Positions 14,178 through 14,182 of a stretch of 14,182 nucleotides of DNA are shown here, in pieces (the first letter of the stretch is position 1; each line of letters opens with the position of its first letter). Source of the stretch: Gemmatimonadota bacterium (GTDB lineage Bacteria; Gemmatimonadota; Gemmatimonadetes; Longimicrobiales; Gaopeijiaceae); assembly GCA_030550695.1 (NCBI GenBank), contig JAUQOX010000048.1:1-14182 (forward strand), given 5' to 3'. The translations under genes were made by a program, and so were the position numbers. The notes below the pieces were generated by a model that worked only from the letters and a program-made list of their open reading frames with translations, made no database searches and had not been told where the DNA came from.

Positions 14178-14182
14178 GGACG

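Noticed and set aside
1..14182. CRISPR array, insertion sequence, prophage, tRNA or rRNA
   Set aside because: I saw no regularly spaced repeats, transposase or integrase motifs, terminal inverted repeats, or cloverleaf/rRNA sequence.

Overview
The window is GC-rich bacterial chromosomal DNA with mostly plus-strand, tightly packed genes and no phage, insertion sequence, CRISPR array, tRNA or rRNA that I can see. Lineage is inferred, not proven. A beta-rich lipocalin-like lipoprotein, an M14 carboxypeptidase remnant of a secreted type, a parA-parB-M23-bactofilin cluster and an alpha/beta-type pyruvate dehydrogenase E1 together resemble Gemmatimonadota or a related high-GC Gram-negative phylum.

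Left part (1-1641). The 3' end of a cobalamin-binding, CarH/LitR-like regulator (light-sensor type) runs in from the left edge. It is followed by a perfect parS centromere site (756-771) and a small convergent lipoprotein gene on the minus strand. A 305-nt gap with a candidate sigma-70 promoter leads into parA.

Segregation and cell-shape cluster (1642-4556). parA and parB overlap at ATGA, parB and a membrane-anchored M23 peptidase overlap at TTGA, and a bactofilin follows after 22 nt. This looks like one operon joining chromosome segregation (ParABS) to a bactofilin scaffold and a peptidoglycan hydrolase. Directly behind it, 4557-4952 is a non-coding stretch with three TTTTCCACA DnaA-box-like sequences, two of them head to head, flanking an AT-rich segment. 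This is a candidate chromosomal replication origin.

Middle part (4953-9053). A Nif3/DUF34-family metal protein is followed by the relic of an M14 zinc carboxypeptidase: the signal peptide and N-terminus are fused, out of frame, to a C-terminal remnant that also carries an in-frame stop. Then come a double zinc-ribbon/TM/TPR-like protein, an NAD-dependent epimerase/dehydratase and a LOG-family (TIGR00730) nucleotide phosphoribohydrolase.

Right part (9334-14040). Lipoyl synthase (lipA) lies ahead of pyruvate dehydrogenase E1 alpha, E1 beta and the lipoyl-bearing E2. LipA makes the cofactor that E2 carries, so this is a coherent functional block. E3 and lipB are not in the window. The last 142 nt hold a long-range 10-bp inverted repeat and no recognisable gene.
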